Assembly (NCBI GenBank): GCA_023512835.1
Contig: CM042092.1
Coordinates: forward strand, 12,684,498 to 12,748,497
DNA length: 64,000 nucleotides
Source: Taxillus chinensis
Lineage: Eukaryota > Streptophyta > Magnoliopsida > Santalales > Loranthaceae
Direction: 5' to 3'
Position 1 is the stretch's first letter. Every line of letters starts with the position of its first letter. The notes beneath the pieces are model-generated. The model was not told the origin of the DNA, ran no database searches, and saw only the letters and a list, made by a program, of their open reading frames with translations. Shown here in pieces: positions 34,690-47,763 of this stretch. The translations under genes and the position numbers were made by a program.

Positions 34690-35035
34690 GGAGACGAATT
34701 AAATCGTATACTCATCCTACTCCTAATGAGACCGATTAAATCGTATACCCATCCTGCTCCTAATGAGACAGATTTGAAATTGGTATAATTGAATTCGGAG
34801 TGAATTTGAAATAGGTATTTTAGATTTAAGATGGGATCGAAACGGTGATGACTCGTCTCAAATCCGTATATATAAGACAATATAGTGAATTTGTCGAGTA
34901 TCCAATCTGACCCGACCATATTAGAATAAATTTCAAATCAACATGGACAGATTTAAAATATAATTTAATTAGACAAAACAAATTTAAAATAAGAGTGACT
35001 CATATACTAAACTCACTTGTTGGTTGCTGTTACAA
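34690..35035. mobile_element. hAT-like repeat, copy B (diverged)
   Basis: Aligned by eye with 20443-20782 through motifs such as CGTCTCAAATC, TATATATAAGA and TGTAACAGCAAC near the right end. It has lost most of its CG content by apparent C-to-T decay. Its left part has a 37-bp tandem duplication (34698 and 34735). Confidence 0.45.
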
Positions 35036-38000
35036 ATCTGCCTCGCAGCCATTTTCCTTCCGAAACAACCACCGAAAATCTTATAAAATGTGAGTGGTAC
35101 GTGTCAGCAACAGATCAGATGAATAATGGGAGACAGCTAACTCTCAGACACGAAAATCGGACATTAAACTCCATGTGAAAGGTATGTCTGGGGCTAGCAT
35201 GACGATGAAGGTTTATATCCAGGTTATGGATTTAAAACTATACATTCGTACGTAGGATAGAGTATTATTGTAATAATAAAAAGCGTTTAAAAGGTTTGTC
35301 TGACAACGTGCTAGATTTTAGGTCCCATCCCATTGAGTCATTGACTTGACTCAGATTAATCTCAGGTATGATTTATATTAACTTGTCAATTGCTATATAT
35401 TATTTTAATCTATCAACATATTTGTAATTGAAATTTAAATATTACGGTATTTGACTTAAATAATTTCTAATAATTTAGATTCAATTAAGCCAGTTTCATT
35501 TCGACCCGTTTGACCGGCCTAATCAAGTTATTAGGTAGCTGTCTATTTTGCGTACGACCAACTTGATTATTATTATTTCTAAAAAGAGAAATAGTGGTCG
35601 ATGATTTCGATCCAGTCCATTCAGGATTCTAGTTTATGAGTGTGTATCAACTATCGAAAATGAAAATTCGGTTGATTTTAAAATAAGATGTAGGTTTTAT
35701 TTTTATTTTTAAAAATATACAGGCGTTTATTTGGACTCAATTGTCGTCAGACAAATTAAATTGATGAATCGAAAATTGAATAAATTAATAATTTTTGGAT
35801 AGATCGACTAATCTCTCAATTAGATCGAAAATCGAATAAACTGATTAGATAAATAGTATAATCTGTTCAAACCGATCGATCACTAAATGTATATTAATTA
35901 TGGACTTTGTAGGTTTAATCTAAATGTATTTTTGATGACGATAATTTATTTGATTTAGTTTGTTGAGACTAGATATTAAATTTTATATTCTAATTTGTGT
36001 TAATGTTGTAAATTAAAAGTGAGAAATCGGCGATACTTAAGTTGAGCAAGAAAACTATTAATTCGATTTAACCAGAAAAATCAATTGACCAAAAATTAAA
36101 TAAACCAACTTGAGTGAGTTAAAAAATTCTATCAAGTCAACCGAAAATCAAAAATTCAGTTTAACAAAGTAACGTAATTCCTTCAAACCGACCAACGATG
36201 ACTCTTTCACCTTGGGCTTGGTCGTTACTAAACACGAGCTGTGCACGTGACTTTGAATACAATAATATAGCAAGACAAAAGAAGTAGTAGTAATTAATGG
36301 CCCGAGAAGAGTTTTTTTTTTCGTAGTAACTGCAGTGGAAGAAAATAGAAAGAATTTGAACATATTCCAAAGAGAATAGATTGGAAGTTTTCACATAAGA
36401 ACCGTTGGTACTCCATTATTTCACATAAAAGTTGTCACCGGCTGTGTAAAGATAATTTTTTTTTTAAAAAAAGTGAAACATTTCATAGTGGTAGTGACAT
36501 TTATCAGATAGTTTTTAATTTCTTTTATTATATTATTATACTCATAAAAGTTGTCACCGGCTACTAGGCCGTAGCCCGTAGGCTTTGGAAATATTTTTAT
36601 TCTCCAATTTCATTTTTCTTCGTATCGCGTACAAACTGTGACCCGGCACGGTGCAAGAGAAGAGAGCATCAAATTAATGCCCCGGTCGCCCCGCTCTTAT
36701 GGACGTAATCAATGATATCTTCTCTAAATTAAATATTGAACATTTTCCACTAATTCTTACTTTATATATTACGCCTCCCTAATTGCCTCTCTTATCGGTC
36801 ACGCTATTTACTCCGTAACCATTATTTCTGTTACTGTTATATTTATCATATAGTCATTATAAGTTTAACTATTTAAAATAATTAAAAGTATATATTTTTT
36901 ATTTTAATAATTTAAACACATTTTTTAGTCTCTATTTTAATCATTTCTTAATTAAAATATTATTTCTTAAATATTTATTTATTATTTTAAATGAAAACGT
37001 AAATGTGAAAAGAGAAAAAAATAAAAAATCAAATATGATGAGTGAAAATATAATATTTTAATAAATAGAGAGTGAATAATATTTGGTTAAATTTAAAGAG
37101 TTACTATTTATTTTATTAAAATTTTGATTATAATAGAGAATTTGAAAAGTATAATTTTGAGACATTTTTGTTAAAATGACTTTTCAAACTAACAAAAAAA
37201 CACAAGCAGAAAGTATATAATGAATGCTCTAATAATTTAATTAATTAACTAAATGAATATAGAGATTGAGAATCCGAATCCTACCGAAATATGAAAAGCT
37301 AATTATGCAATTTAGTTGTTCCAATGATAACAAGAAGTTGTTTTTAACTGAAAAAATAAGTGGTTTAATATTTGATAAAATATAAATTTAAAAGTATTAG
37401 TCATTTCAAAAGCATGTAATAAATATTTAATAAAATAAAAATAAAATTGATGTAAAGATTTAACACTCCCCCATGAAATCTCTCATTTTTTAAAACTGCT
37501 TAAGCTTTGAAAAATATAACCCTTAACTTACTTTTGCTTTTGATAAAAAAAATAGAAACATTTTTTATAATTATTTTTAAAAAGTTTACCAAATTGGTTT
37601 AAATACTTATAAAATAAGAAGAAGTAATCTTTCAGAAACATTATCAAATTCACCTAAGTCTTGTCGCTTACTAATTTAATTTTATTAATATTTTAATGCA
37701 AATAAGCATTGATTACTCATAAAAAAAATATTTGAATAAAAAATTTTAAAATAAAAAAATTGTATAATTAACTAAGCTTTGATACTCTCTAAATTTATTT
37801 TATTAATATTTTAATATTACTCATATCAAAAATTAATGATTTAAAAAAAATATTATATAATTAATTAAAATAAAAATATGATTGAAGTAAGTCATTAAAA
37901 AAATAATTAAAATAGTTTTTATTTAAAATAAAAGTTAATAAATCGTATGATGCATGATTGAAAATCCTCTAAACACAATGCTAAATCCTATCCTCAAATT

Positions 38001-40700
38001 TTATAATGATTTTTCAAAATTTAATCAGTTCTGGGTGGTAATGCTATATATGCGTGCTGAGAAAACAGTAACATAAATATTAGCCTCTAATTTTATAGTG
38101 ATTTTTCAAAATTTAATCGGTGCATGGTGGTTCTGATTTATTTTATTTACGTCGCTAATAACTACATTTTGGTGTTAACAATTGTTATTTGATATTGCTT
38201 GCAAGTGAAACGTTCATTTTGCATAATGCTGGTGGCATTTACCAGATACTGTTTGGGAAAGTTTATTCTTCAATTTCCAGGTCCTTCTGTACAACGCAGG
38301 TGAAGAGACCATCAAATGAAGTCACTGTACGTGTCATGAAAAACCATATCTCATTCAATTAAATTTTATTTGAAAATAAAGTGACAGTTTCCACTAATTC
38401 TTAATTTATATTACATCTCTTTGATGCCTCTCTTATCACTATTATTTATTCCGTAATAATCATCTCTCTTTCACTAAATTAGAATTACCAGAATAAATCT
38501 AAAATTGTAGGCCCACAAAAGAAAAGAAGACATTAATTTTTTGATTTGGTTTGTGTATGTTTTTTATGCTGTGAGAGAACGTGTGATCAGAATTTAATGA
38601 TGCAAAGGGGGGGAACAACGAACCCCTAACATTCCAAGCTGCAATTCGGTGTAGGCACCAAGTATCAGAAAATGTAGGGAATATGTGTGCTACTGGTTTC
38701 TCCCAAAATGAACATATACTTAGTTGTCGGAATAAATGTTCGGTTTATACAATTGGTGAAGATCTTTGTCTGTGTCTCGACAATTGGTTGAAAGACGATT
38801 GAAATATTGTGTTTAGAGAATTCGAATATATACACACACACACACACTCAGCATTCCTTACTCGCCGCCAGCTTTTTGAGAACTTATTAGATCGTCAGAA
38901 TATTATTGAAGCACAAAGAAAAATACAGAATAAGTGAGGAGTCCAATGACGTGGAAACCAAGCAGACTACCACCACTTGACACAGTCCATGGGCCATAAG
39001 AAGTAACTTGGATCGTGAAGCATAAATCTTGAAGGAACTTATAAATATCAAGGTAACTAAAATCGTTTTTTTGTTGAATATGTATTATTTTTAAAAAGTA
39101 TAAGTGTTTTTAAAAATTATAAGTTTAAATGAATTTGTATTATTTATAAATAATTTTAAATTTATCAAATTTATTATTTTTAAAAACGATTCAAAAGGTC
39201 TAAGTATACAAAAACAATTATTCATAAGGTCAAGAGTGACTCTAGAATTTTGTTAGGGTCTTCAATATTTATTAATAAAATTAAATATAATATTATATTA
39301 GACTACAAGTGACAAACTGATAATAAGTAAAAATATAATAGTACGTAATTAGACAAATAATTTAAATACCACGAACATCAAATACCAAATATTCATATAT
39401 TTTAAAACTCTCTAAATTAAAACCCTAATAATTAAAATTCTAATTAAATTTATTGGTAGCATAATATTAAATAATCAATTATTAAAAAACAATGCAAAAG
39501 CAACAATTAGAATTAAAAAAAAAAGATTAAGTAAGGACAAAAGAACCCATTCTCTCAGAAGTCTAATATAAATTATTTGATAGTTTTAAAACAGATCAAA
39601 AATTTAAAACAGATTATCTTACACTTAACGGCCAATGCAAGTAACAATTCAAATCTAAACACTCATAATATTTAACTAATCAAACAACAGATAATCTTAA
39701 TTTTTTAAAAATTAATTAAATTTTTAATTTTTATTATTTAAAGAGGCAAGTCAGGCTAGGTGTGCAGCTGCACACCCTCACTTACACCTAGCTGCCTCTC
39801 CATATGGTCTAAGTATAAGAAAATAATTTGATATAGGAGGAGAATAAATAACTTATTTGATATACGAGAATAACTTATCGGAAAATCATCCTACCAAACT
39901 ATAACTTATTTAATATATGGGAATAAGTTGAAAAATAAAAAAATAAAAGTAATAATATTAACATAAAAATCAAAATAATTGTTCTATTACTATATAAAGT
40001 ATATAAGTAAATAAAATAAATTAAAATAATTATAAAAATATTCTTGTTTTCATTATCATCACTCTCGATCTCTAACGCCACCACCCCATCATCATTCTCG
40101 TCCTCCGCTTCTTGGGAGGTCCTCGATGAAACCAACAACACACGGTGCTAGACATTCCATCGCCGTTACCACTCGCTTATTGGTGACCTTAATTGATACA
40201 AGGTTTGTAAAACTAATGTTATAATAATTATATTGTTTAATGTTTAAGGAAAACTTTGAATTTGGACTAAATTGATTTTAAATCAACCCCCTAAAAGGTT
40301 ATAGACATCAATAGGTGGTGGCCTGATACTCAAAAAAATTGTGATATAATAAAACTAAAATTATTATTTTGAAGACAAAAAAACTAAACATATGCCTATG
40401 ACGTATATATTATTTTAATCAGTTATTAAAAAAATAAAAACAAATATCAATATGTTGAAGACTTACATACAAATTCAATTTTCTTTCGACCAAATTGTTC
40501 AACGACCATTAAAATTAATCATTTGAATTTTTGTCTGCCAACCTTGGCTAGAGAGCCACCAACCGAACATAGGACGAATATGTGGTCACAAATATAGAGA
40601 GTTTTGGTCCAAAAATTGTCAGCTCAGATAGGACGAATATGTGGCCGCGAGAGATCCTGTCACGTGACTTCACAGAAACAAACATCCATTATCCGTAGGT
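35036..40700. other. Gene-free stretch with decayed duplications
   Basis: No credible coding frame. Related segments occur at about 36480-36830 and 38215-38470, sharing TTTCCACTAATTCTTA and GCCTCTCTTATC. A 92-bp-spaced duplication lies at about 37997-38042 and 38089-38135. GTTGTCACCGGCT occurs twice, at about 36433 and 36550. Nothing else can be supported. Confidence 0.45.
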
Positions 40701-40779
40701 CATCTTTTTATTTGCATGGTATGTTCACAATTGCAAGGGATTTATTTTAAATTATCAGTCACAAATTAATTTTTAATTT

Positions 40780-41010
40780 TTTCAAGGACGCCCATGATGA
40801 CTATAACATTAGGTACATGCATATGACTATATGAAGTGTTATCCACAATAACACGACACTTCCTCGCCGTACAACGTTGCAGAAAACATTGACGATGCCA
40901 CAATTGCCACTACGGAGTAATGACGCAGCCAGCACTTTGACATCTACCTAGACGCTATTTCCTATTATTCTCAATTTCCCTTTGGATCCGTACCACCACT
41001 TCTACAATAG
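40780..41010 (+). repeat. Orphan copy of the SWEET upstream region
   Basis: This stretch shares ordered blocks with 45080-45312, the DNA just upstream of the SWEET TATA box: GTGTTATCCACAA, CCACAATTGCC, TTTCCTATTAT and CCGTACCACCAC, with similar spacing. The TATA box and all SWEET exons are missing behind it, so it is a promoter-only or truncated duplicate. Confidence 0.65.
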
Positions 41011-44000
41011 AAAATGGGTTGTTGCTTAAATCATAATGTTTGATTTGATTTTACATTTTAAAATTCGTGCATATTATAACAATTGTTAGGGGTTTGGATC
41101 AGGTAGACCCAGATTTAAACCTGTCGATCGAGTTTTCTTACCTCGAGCATTCGTTGGATTTTGTCATGTAACCCAACTAGTTTTTTTTACTCATATTAAT
41201 AGTTAGGTTTATGCAGGGCTTCATTTATGGTCCTATGCTTGAACCCTAGAGAGTATTTGTGGTGATAGATCTAGAAATTTTATTAGTGCAAGATATAAAG
41301 TATGTAATTTATGTTTAAAAATTATTATCTAAAATTACGATTAATAAGACCGATTCCAAGATTTAGAGAGTTTAATGTAATTATTAAATTGGAAGCCTTC
41401 ATGTAGATACAATAATATTAATATTTACATGTTAAACTGTCGATTTTTATTTTTATTATTACTTTATATAATTCATTTAGTTAGCAACATGTTTATAAAA
41501 AAATAATATAGGATAATAAATTATATTACTAATTAATTTTAATTGTAACTATTTATATGTAATACACATAATTAAAATTAAAATTTATATATAACTATAT
41601 ATAATTAGCTACTATTAAAATTTATAATTTAATATATATCAATTATATATAATAATTTTTAAAACAAAAGGAGGGGGGGCAAAATTTGTTCTTGCTTATA
41701 ATCATTATCGCTACGGACTTAAAATTTATTTTATGATGATGAAAATTTTAAGCTATTTAGAGTATTCACACCAGTTTCTTTAAAAATATATATTTCTTAA
41801 CAATTTGAAAAAATTTTAAAATTTTAGAAAACAAATACAGGTCCTTTAAACTATATAATTTCGAGATTAAAACTACATTTGCTACAATAAATATTCATAT
41901 TTGAATATTTACTATTCATCCTCTAAAATTATATTTTTCTCTCTGTATAGCCTGGCATTTGAATATATTAACTCACTGCTTATGTTGAAGATTGTGAAAG
42001 ATAGATAAATAATTATTTTATTATATAGAGGTAGATATAGAAAACTTGATGTATGTATTTTTTTTAAAATATTTCTAAAATTTTACTGTAAATCCTTCAA
42101 AATAAAAATATAAAAGATGAAGCTGATATGGATGCTTTTAGAGTTCCTTTGACAAAAGTTTTATTTTTTTTTTGACATGTTAGGAAAAAACAGTTGCTAT
42201 AATTATTTATATTTTGTTCAAGCAATTAGAAATGAATATTTATTATCAAACTCATGATTTCTTAAACTATTTGAAAAGAAGTTACATTTTTCTATTTTTA
42301 TTTTATTTTTTTAGGTTTTTGTGTTTTATTTTTTTCTTAGTTTTGGGGTTTTAGTTTTTATTTTGTTTCTATGGCTTCTCACATTTTGTTGGATTTTTAA
42401 AAGGTTTTCAACTTTTTGATTTTTCAATTTTTTTTTGTTTTTTTATGGCTTAAAAGTTTTTAAAAAGGTTTTAAGCTTTAATTTTTATTTTTTAAGCTTT
42501 TATTTTGTTTGTTGAAATATTTTTTTAAAACAAGTTTTGTTTGGGTTTTTTAAAGTTTTGAGTTTTTTACTTTTTTATTTGGTTTGATAAAGTAATTATC
42601 TTTTTAAAACAAAATGATTTTTATTTCTGAGTTAAAGAGTCTTTATTTTTTGCTTTTTATGGGTTTTTTTTGAGTTTTTATTTTTTTTTGTTTTAAATAG
42701 TTTTATTTATTAAAGAGTGAATTCAAGTTGTATTTTCGCTATTAATAAATACTCTATAAGTCCGCAGTTTTTTGTATTGATTCACTATTAATACAGAAAG
42801 ATTTTCACTTTATTGTCTTTAGTAAGATTATTTTATTGCAACCGAGTAATTAAAATAGTGTTCATCGACACCACCCACTCCCCCTCCCCTTATTTCTAGA
42901 TCTCCTCACCGAGACCAATAGTGTTGAAGACTTGTAAGTCATCCAAATTATATAGGGTTATTCCAGGCTTTGTAGCAGCTCTGGGCTTTTAACCGTATTA
43001 TAGGTTTTGAGACAACTCTGAGCTTTGAAGTATATTCTTGGTTTTGAAACAATTTTGAGTTTTGAAGTGAAATCCAATTTATGTGTCCATTCCATATTAT
43101 AAGTAAATTTTGTATTATGAGTGCATCCTAAATTATAAAGCACATTTCGGATTATGAGAGGATTCCAGATTATGAAGCACATCCCAAATTATGAAGAGGC
43201 TTATGGATTTTAGGAGATTTCCCTCGTTAGGATAATCTAAAGCTGTAAATGATAATTCAGAGTATCAAAATATTTCAAAATTGTAAAGATACTGTGTAAT
43301 TGCAAACATAATCCGGGAGACTTCAACAAAACAACATATCAAGACTCAACAATGGTCAATTATGAAATTCAAGATCTAAAGGCTTTTCCAGAGCTGACTA
43401 GAGTTTTTAGCACTCAACTAAAGATAAATTAAGATTTGAAATTATATGAAAATTTATGCAGTATCTAAATATAAAAAAGATTCTCTTACCAAGTTTAGAA
43501 GATTAAACAAATTGCGCCCAATGATTCTAGGATTTTCAAAATCAAGTGACGATAGTTTTGTATGAATAAAAGACTATTGTATTTTTTTTTGTGTGTATAT
43601 GTATATATACACACAATTTAAGAGATATACTTTTATAAATTTAATAATGGAGAAAGACGATCAAACTGAAGAAAAAAATTGGTTCATTGGATACTACTTA
43701 CTAGCTGGGGGGGGGGGGGGGGGGGTGAGAGAGAGAGAGAGAGAATAAACCATGTTAATTTGATAACTAAATATAATGTAATAAAGAAACAATAATAATA
43801 ACATATATAGCTAAACAAAATGAGAGTAGTTAAAACTGTAGACAAAGTAGGAAAATAGTTAACCAAAAATCACACTCCACTAGTCGTTCCAACAACAAAT
43901 GTGAAGTTTCGAATTTTCCATATAAGTCACGAGGGAAGTAATTGATTCCCTTTTATTTAAAGGGAAAAAAATTAGAAGCGAATTAAGAATTGAATATTAG

Positions 44001-45079
44001 CAAAACATAAGTAACTATAGTAAAATTATATGCAATGAGATAAAAGAAAAGGAAACATACAAAAGCAATTGAAAATTGAATGAATAAGGATTATACGCCA
44101 CCCAAAATGGGAATGAGACAGAACTGCTTCAAAATAGGTTGGTATGGAACCAAACAATGAAAAACAAAATGAGGAATAAAAAATTGCTTGAAACAATATT
44201 GAAACTACCACTAGAAACCCTATGACGCAAGAGCTCAATTCTGATATTGATCTCGCCTTTAGCCTCTAAAAGCTCTCGTCGCCGTCATCACCCCTTAAAC
44301 CCTTGAGCATGAGCATCGCAATCGTGCACAAATGGTGGCAAGGATGAATAAAATCAGGATTGATCTCAAATCTCAAAAAATTGATGAAATTTCCAAAAAG
44401 GAGTGTAATGGGATTGGATCGATCTCTGACTTGAATTTCCCAAAAGTTTGGTCAACGAAGAGAAGGGATTGAGGATTCAAATAAGTGCTAGCTCCTCTCA
44501 GTCTAGAATCTAGTTTGAGGTAGGTGCGACTGGCAAAGTAGGTTTAAGCGTTTATTTATTTACTAAAAAATAAATGAATGTGTGTCAAATGTTTTTACGA
44601 AGAAACGCCTGCACATCTATCATTTGATGACGTTTTTTAGAAATGTAAGAAAAAAAACTGGATTATCATATAAAATTTACAACATAAAATCAATGAGAAT
44701 TTCATGTGTTTATTGAATAGAAAACACATCAAAATACCTTATGACTAATCCAATCGCTCGCACTAATCTTTTTATAAATAAATATAAAAAATTCTCTAAA
44801 ATGTATTATATATTTAACCATGTTATGATTTCGCTTTAGCCCAATAAACCCACACAAGTTTTTCTGCTTATATTTTATTAATTAAAATAATTATTATATT
44901 AAAACATGAAGATCAGGTTGAATAATAGGAATTCAAATAATTAGTCTTATTAATTAATATATTCTAAGCTCTCCCAAACTATCACCCATCGACAAACACA
45001 TTTCTCGTTTGGTATGGTATTTGGTTGGAGAGGTTGTGAAGTGCAAAAAAAAAATCTAGATTATTAATTTTCAGGTTTT
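41011..45079. other. Gene-free stretch with biased and simple sequence
   Basis: A strongly T-rich, strand-asymmetric block lies at about 42280-42720. An irregular repeat of ATTATGAAGCACA-like units lies at 42960-43200. A run of 19 G followed by (GA)9 lies at 43707-43744. A slightly GC-richer patch at 44220-44540 has no recognisable frame. Confidence 0.45.
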
Positions 45080-45330
45080 AGGAGACGCCCTGCAGGTCGG
45101 TGGCTACAAAATGAAGGTTTGCACATGCATTATGTCTGTGTGGTGTTATCCACAACAATGATTAAACAATGATTATTAGTACAAAGTTTGGATACCACAA
45201 TTGCCTGTAAGGACGCAGAGGGCATTTATTCATATCATATATGCCCCGGCCCTTTTACATCCTATACGTCATTTCCTATTATACGCAATTTCCTCGTAAT
45301 TCCGTACCACCACACCACTATATAAAGGGT
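45080..45330 (+). promoter_or_regulatory. SWEET core promoter and upstream region
   Basis: A TATATAAA box lies at 45319-45326, about 150 bases before the ATG. The preceding 230 bases are duplicated at 40780-41010, which marks their extent. Confidence 0.6.
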
Positions 45331-45473
45331 CGCAATAACATGTCCATGGGCATAGTGTCCTCTCTACTACTACGACTTACGCTTGTGAATTGGGACTGGT
45401 CATAGATCAGTCATATCGCCGTCGCCCATTTTGATCAAGATCAGTCCCAGTGTCAATTTAATAGCCAGGGAAC

Positions 45474-46151
45474 ATGGAGTATTGGATGCGCTTTGCCATG
45501 GGAGTATTGGGTACTTAAATTCCCCATGTTCCCTTCAATTATTTTTTGTTTCTCTATTATGATTATTATTATTAATTAATAATAATTTTATTATTATTAT
45601 TATTATTATTCAGTTTGATTTTATTTTCTTGGCCATTGGATCAGTATTAGGATTTGTTAAAATTTCAAAGCACTGTAATTGATAAAATTCACACGAACAA
45701 AATTATTGAATTAATGCAACACACCATTCATCAATACATGTCTCTCATATTGCAGGGAATGCGGCTTGCTTGTTTCTCTACGCTTCCCCCATGTAACGTC
45801 TCCAGCCAATCGTCGAAGCACTTTTTTTTGATGGTTTTGTTGAGTTTTATTGCATATTTTGATGATCTTTAATAATAAATTAATAATGTTTTTGGTGAAG
45901 ACTGACATTCAAAAGGGTGATAAGGAAGGGAAGCGAGGAAGGCTTTTCATGCGTCCCGTACGTCGTGACGCTGTTTAACTGCCTCATCATAACATGGTAC
46001 AGTTTGCCGGTGGTGAGCCGTGGGTGGGAAAACTATCTGGTGGTCACCATCAATGGCCTTGGAATTGTCCTCGAGCTCTCCTTCATTCTCATCTATTGTT
46101 GGTTCGCCTCGTCCAAAACAAAGGCAATTAGAGTTCCTCATTAATTTCAGT

Positions 46152-46183
<32 letters not shown>

Positions 46184-47229
46184 ACAACTTCTCATTACAT
46201 ATATATGCTTAATTACTACTCTCCGATTGTTTGGGCTGTGCATGGAGAATTAATGTTAATCTACACACACACACACACACACACACTTTTGTGTGTGTAT
46301 GTGTATGAGTACGTATATATATCTATAATAATTCATCATGATGTGAGAGCAGGTGAAGGTGGTGGCGGGCATGGTGTTGCCGGCTATTCTGATTTTTAGC
46401 GTCATCGCGGCAACCTCAGGTCTCCTGTTTAACGATCACCCTCACCGGAAGCTCTACGTTGGAACTTTTGGACTTGTGGCTTCCGCCGCGCTCTACGGTG
46501 CTCCCCTGGTGGCAGTGGTGAGCCACCTTTCCCTCAGTCAGTCGGTCTCCACCCAAGCTAATTAGACCGAAAAAAAAGAGAGGATAAAAAAATGAAAGAA
46601 AGAAGTTTCTTATTATTTTAAATACTAATTAATATCATATTGACTCACAAGTGTTCTCTGTGGATTGCGGCAGAGTAAGGTGATACAAACAAGGAGCGTG
46701 GAGTTTATGCCCTTCTACTTATCTCTCTTCTCCTTCCTGGCTAGTTCTATATGGTTGGCTTATTGGTTGCTCGGTGCCGACATCATTTTAGCGGTCAGTA
46801 TGATATATACTTTAAAAAAAATTAATTGAAAGTATCAAATTTACTCATGGATGAGGTCAATTAAAAATTGTAAATATTAAGGCTAGCTCTAGAGTTCATT
46901 TGAACGTTAATATTTTAATTTGTATTAATTAATTTTACCATCCTTCAAGGAAATTAAAGATTCTTCATAGAACGGCAAAGTTCTGTTCCTCAGTTTAAAT
47001 GTTTATCATTTAAATCCATTTTAATTTTGTTGTTGTTTATTTATTTATTTGTTTCTAATGTGGGTAGGTTCCCAACGTGATTGGTAGCGCGCTGAGCATC
47101 TTGCAGCTTGTGGTGTACTACAAATACAAGGACATGCAAAAGACGGTCGTAGAACCTGAAAAGGGAAGCATAGAAACCATCCCCTCTATACAGCTGGGGA
47201 TCACCAGTGATGTTGCTATCAAGATTTGA
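45474..47229 (+). CDS. SWEET3: SWEET sugar transporter, clade I (SWEET3-like)
   Basis: A seven-helix membrane uniporter of the MtN3/saliva family that moves sugars across plasma or organelle membranes. Six exons (45474-45510, 45756-45792, 45901-46123, 46353-46517, 46674-46793, 47068-47229) total 744 bases, giving 247 residues. Exon 2 is exactly 37 bases, as is usual in SWEET genes. Recognisable blocks are MGVLGNAACLFLYASP, FSCVPYVVTLFNCL, VVTINGLGIVLELSFILIY, GLVASAALYGAPL, SVEFMPFYLSLFSFLASS and VPNVIGSALSILQLVVYYKY. The GLG in the fourth helix and the overall pattern fit clade I; the SWEET3 label is a best guess. Intron 3 appears to use a GC donor (ACAAAG|GCAATT) with acceptor GAGAGCAG|GTGAAG; no GT donor keeps the frame. 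The C-terminal tail is hydrophilic and short. Confidence 0.92.
46162..46286 (+). repeat. Facing (GT)n and (CA)n tracts in SWEET intron 3
   Basis: A (TG)11 tract lies at 46162-46183 and a complementary (AC)12 tract at 46263-46286, with about 80 bases between. In RNA they could pair and loop out the middle of the intron. A further short GT run (46291-46298) follows. Confidence 0.85.
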
Positions 47230-47721
47230 GGATCCATATTCTCCCCCAAGGTTTGGTTTTTTTTTTATATTTTAAAAAAAGTCGATAAACTAGCTGTTTA
47301 TTTGTGAACCCATCAAAATTAAAAATTAAAAATTAAAAACAAAGGCTCCTGATCATGGGACATTTAAAAAAATGCCATTCACATTCAAATGTCGTTTTCC
47401 CACGTTTTTCTACGGTGGAGGAGCCACATTGGATTCTCTACTGTAGAATTGATGATAGCCTCCAATATGTGAACAGAGTCTAACATATATTTTTGAGGGA
47501 ACACAAATTGGGCTGATCGGGGGAATACAACTTTATGTCTTGTTGTCCTGTCTTTGCATTTTTATTTTTATTTTTGGATGCTTGATGCCTTCGGAAGAGA
47601 CTCACAGGGCACTGGTTTCTGTTTTTTTTTTTTTTTTTGTTTTGGTTGACAGGGGTGAAGCCTTGGTTAAATAACAAGTTCTACTACGGAGGCAAACGAA
47701 ATAGCTAGGGGAAAAAAAACA

Positions 47722-47763
<42 letters not shown>

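Noticed and set aside
42958..43182. 74-codon frame on the minus strand
   Set aside because: Explained by a degenerate short-unit repeat.
46163..46399. Frame through the GT/CA repeats in SWEET intron 3
   Set aside because: It reads simple repeats (CVCVCV, THTHTH) and then the wrong frame of exon 4.
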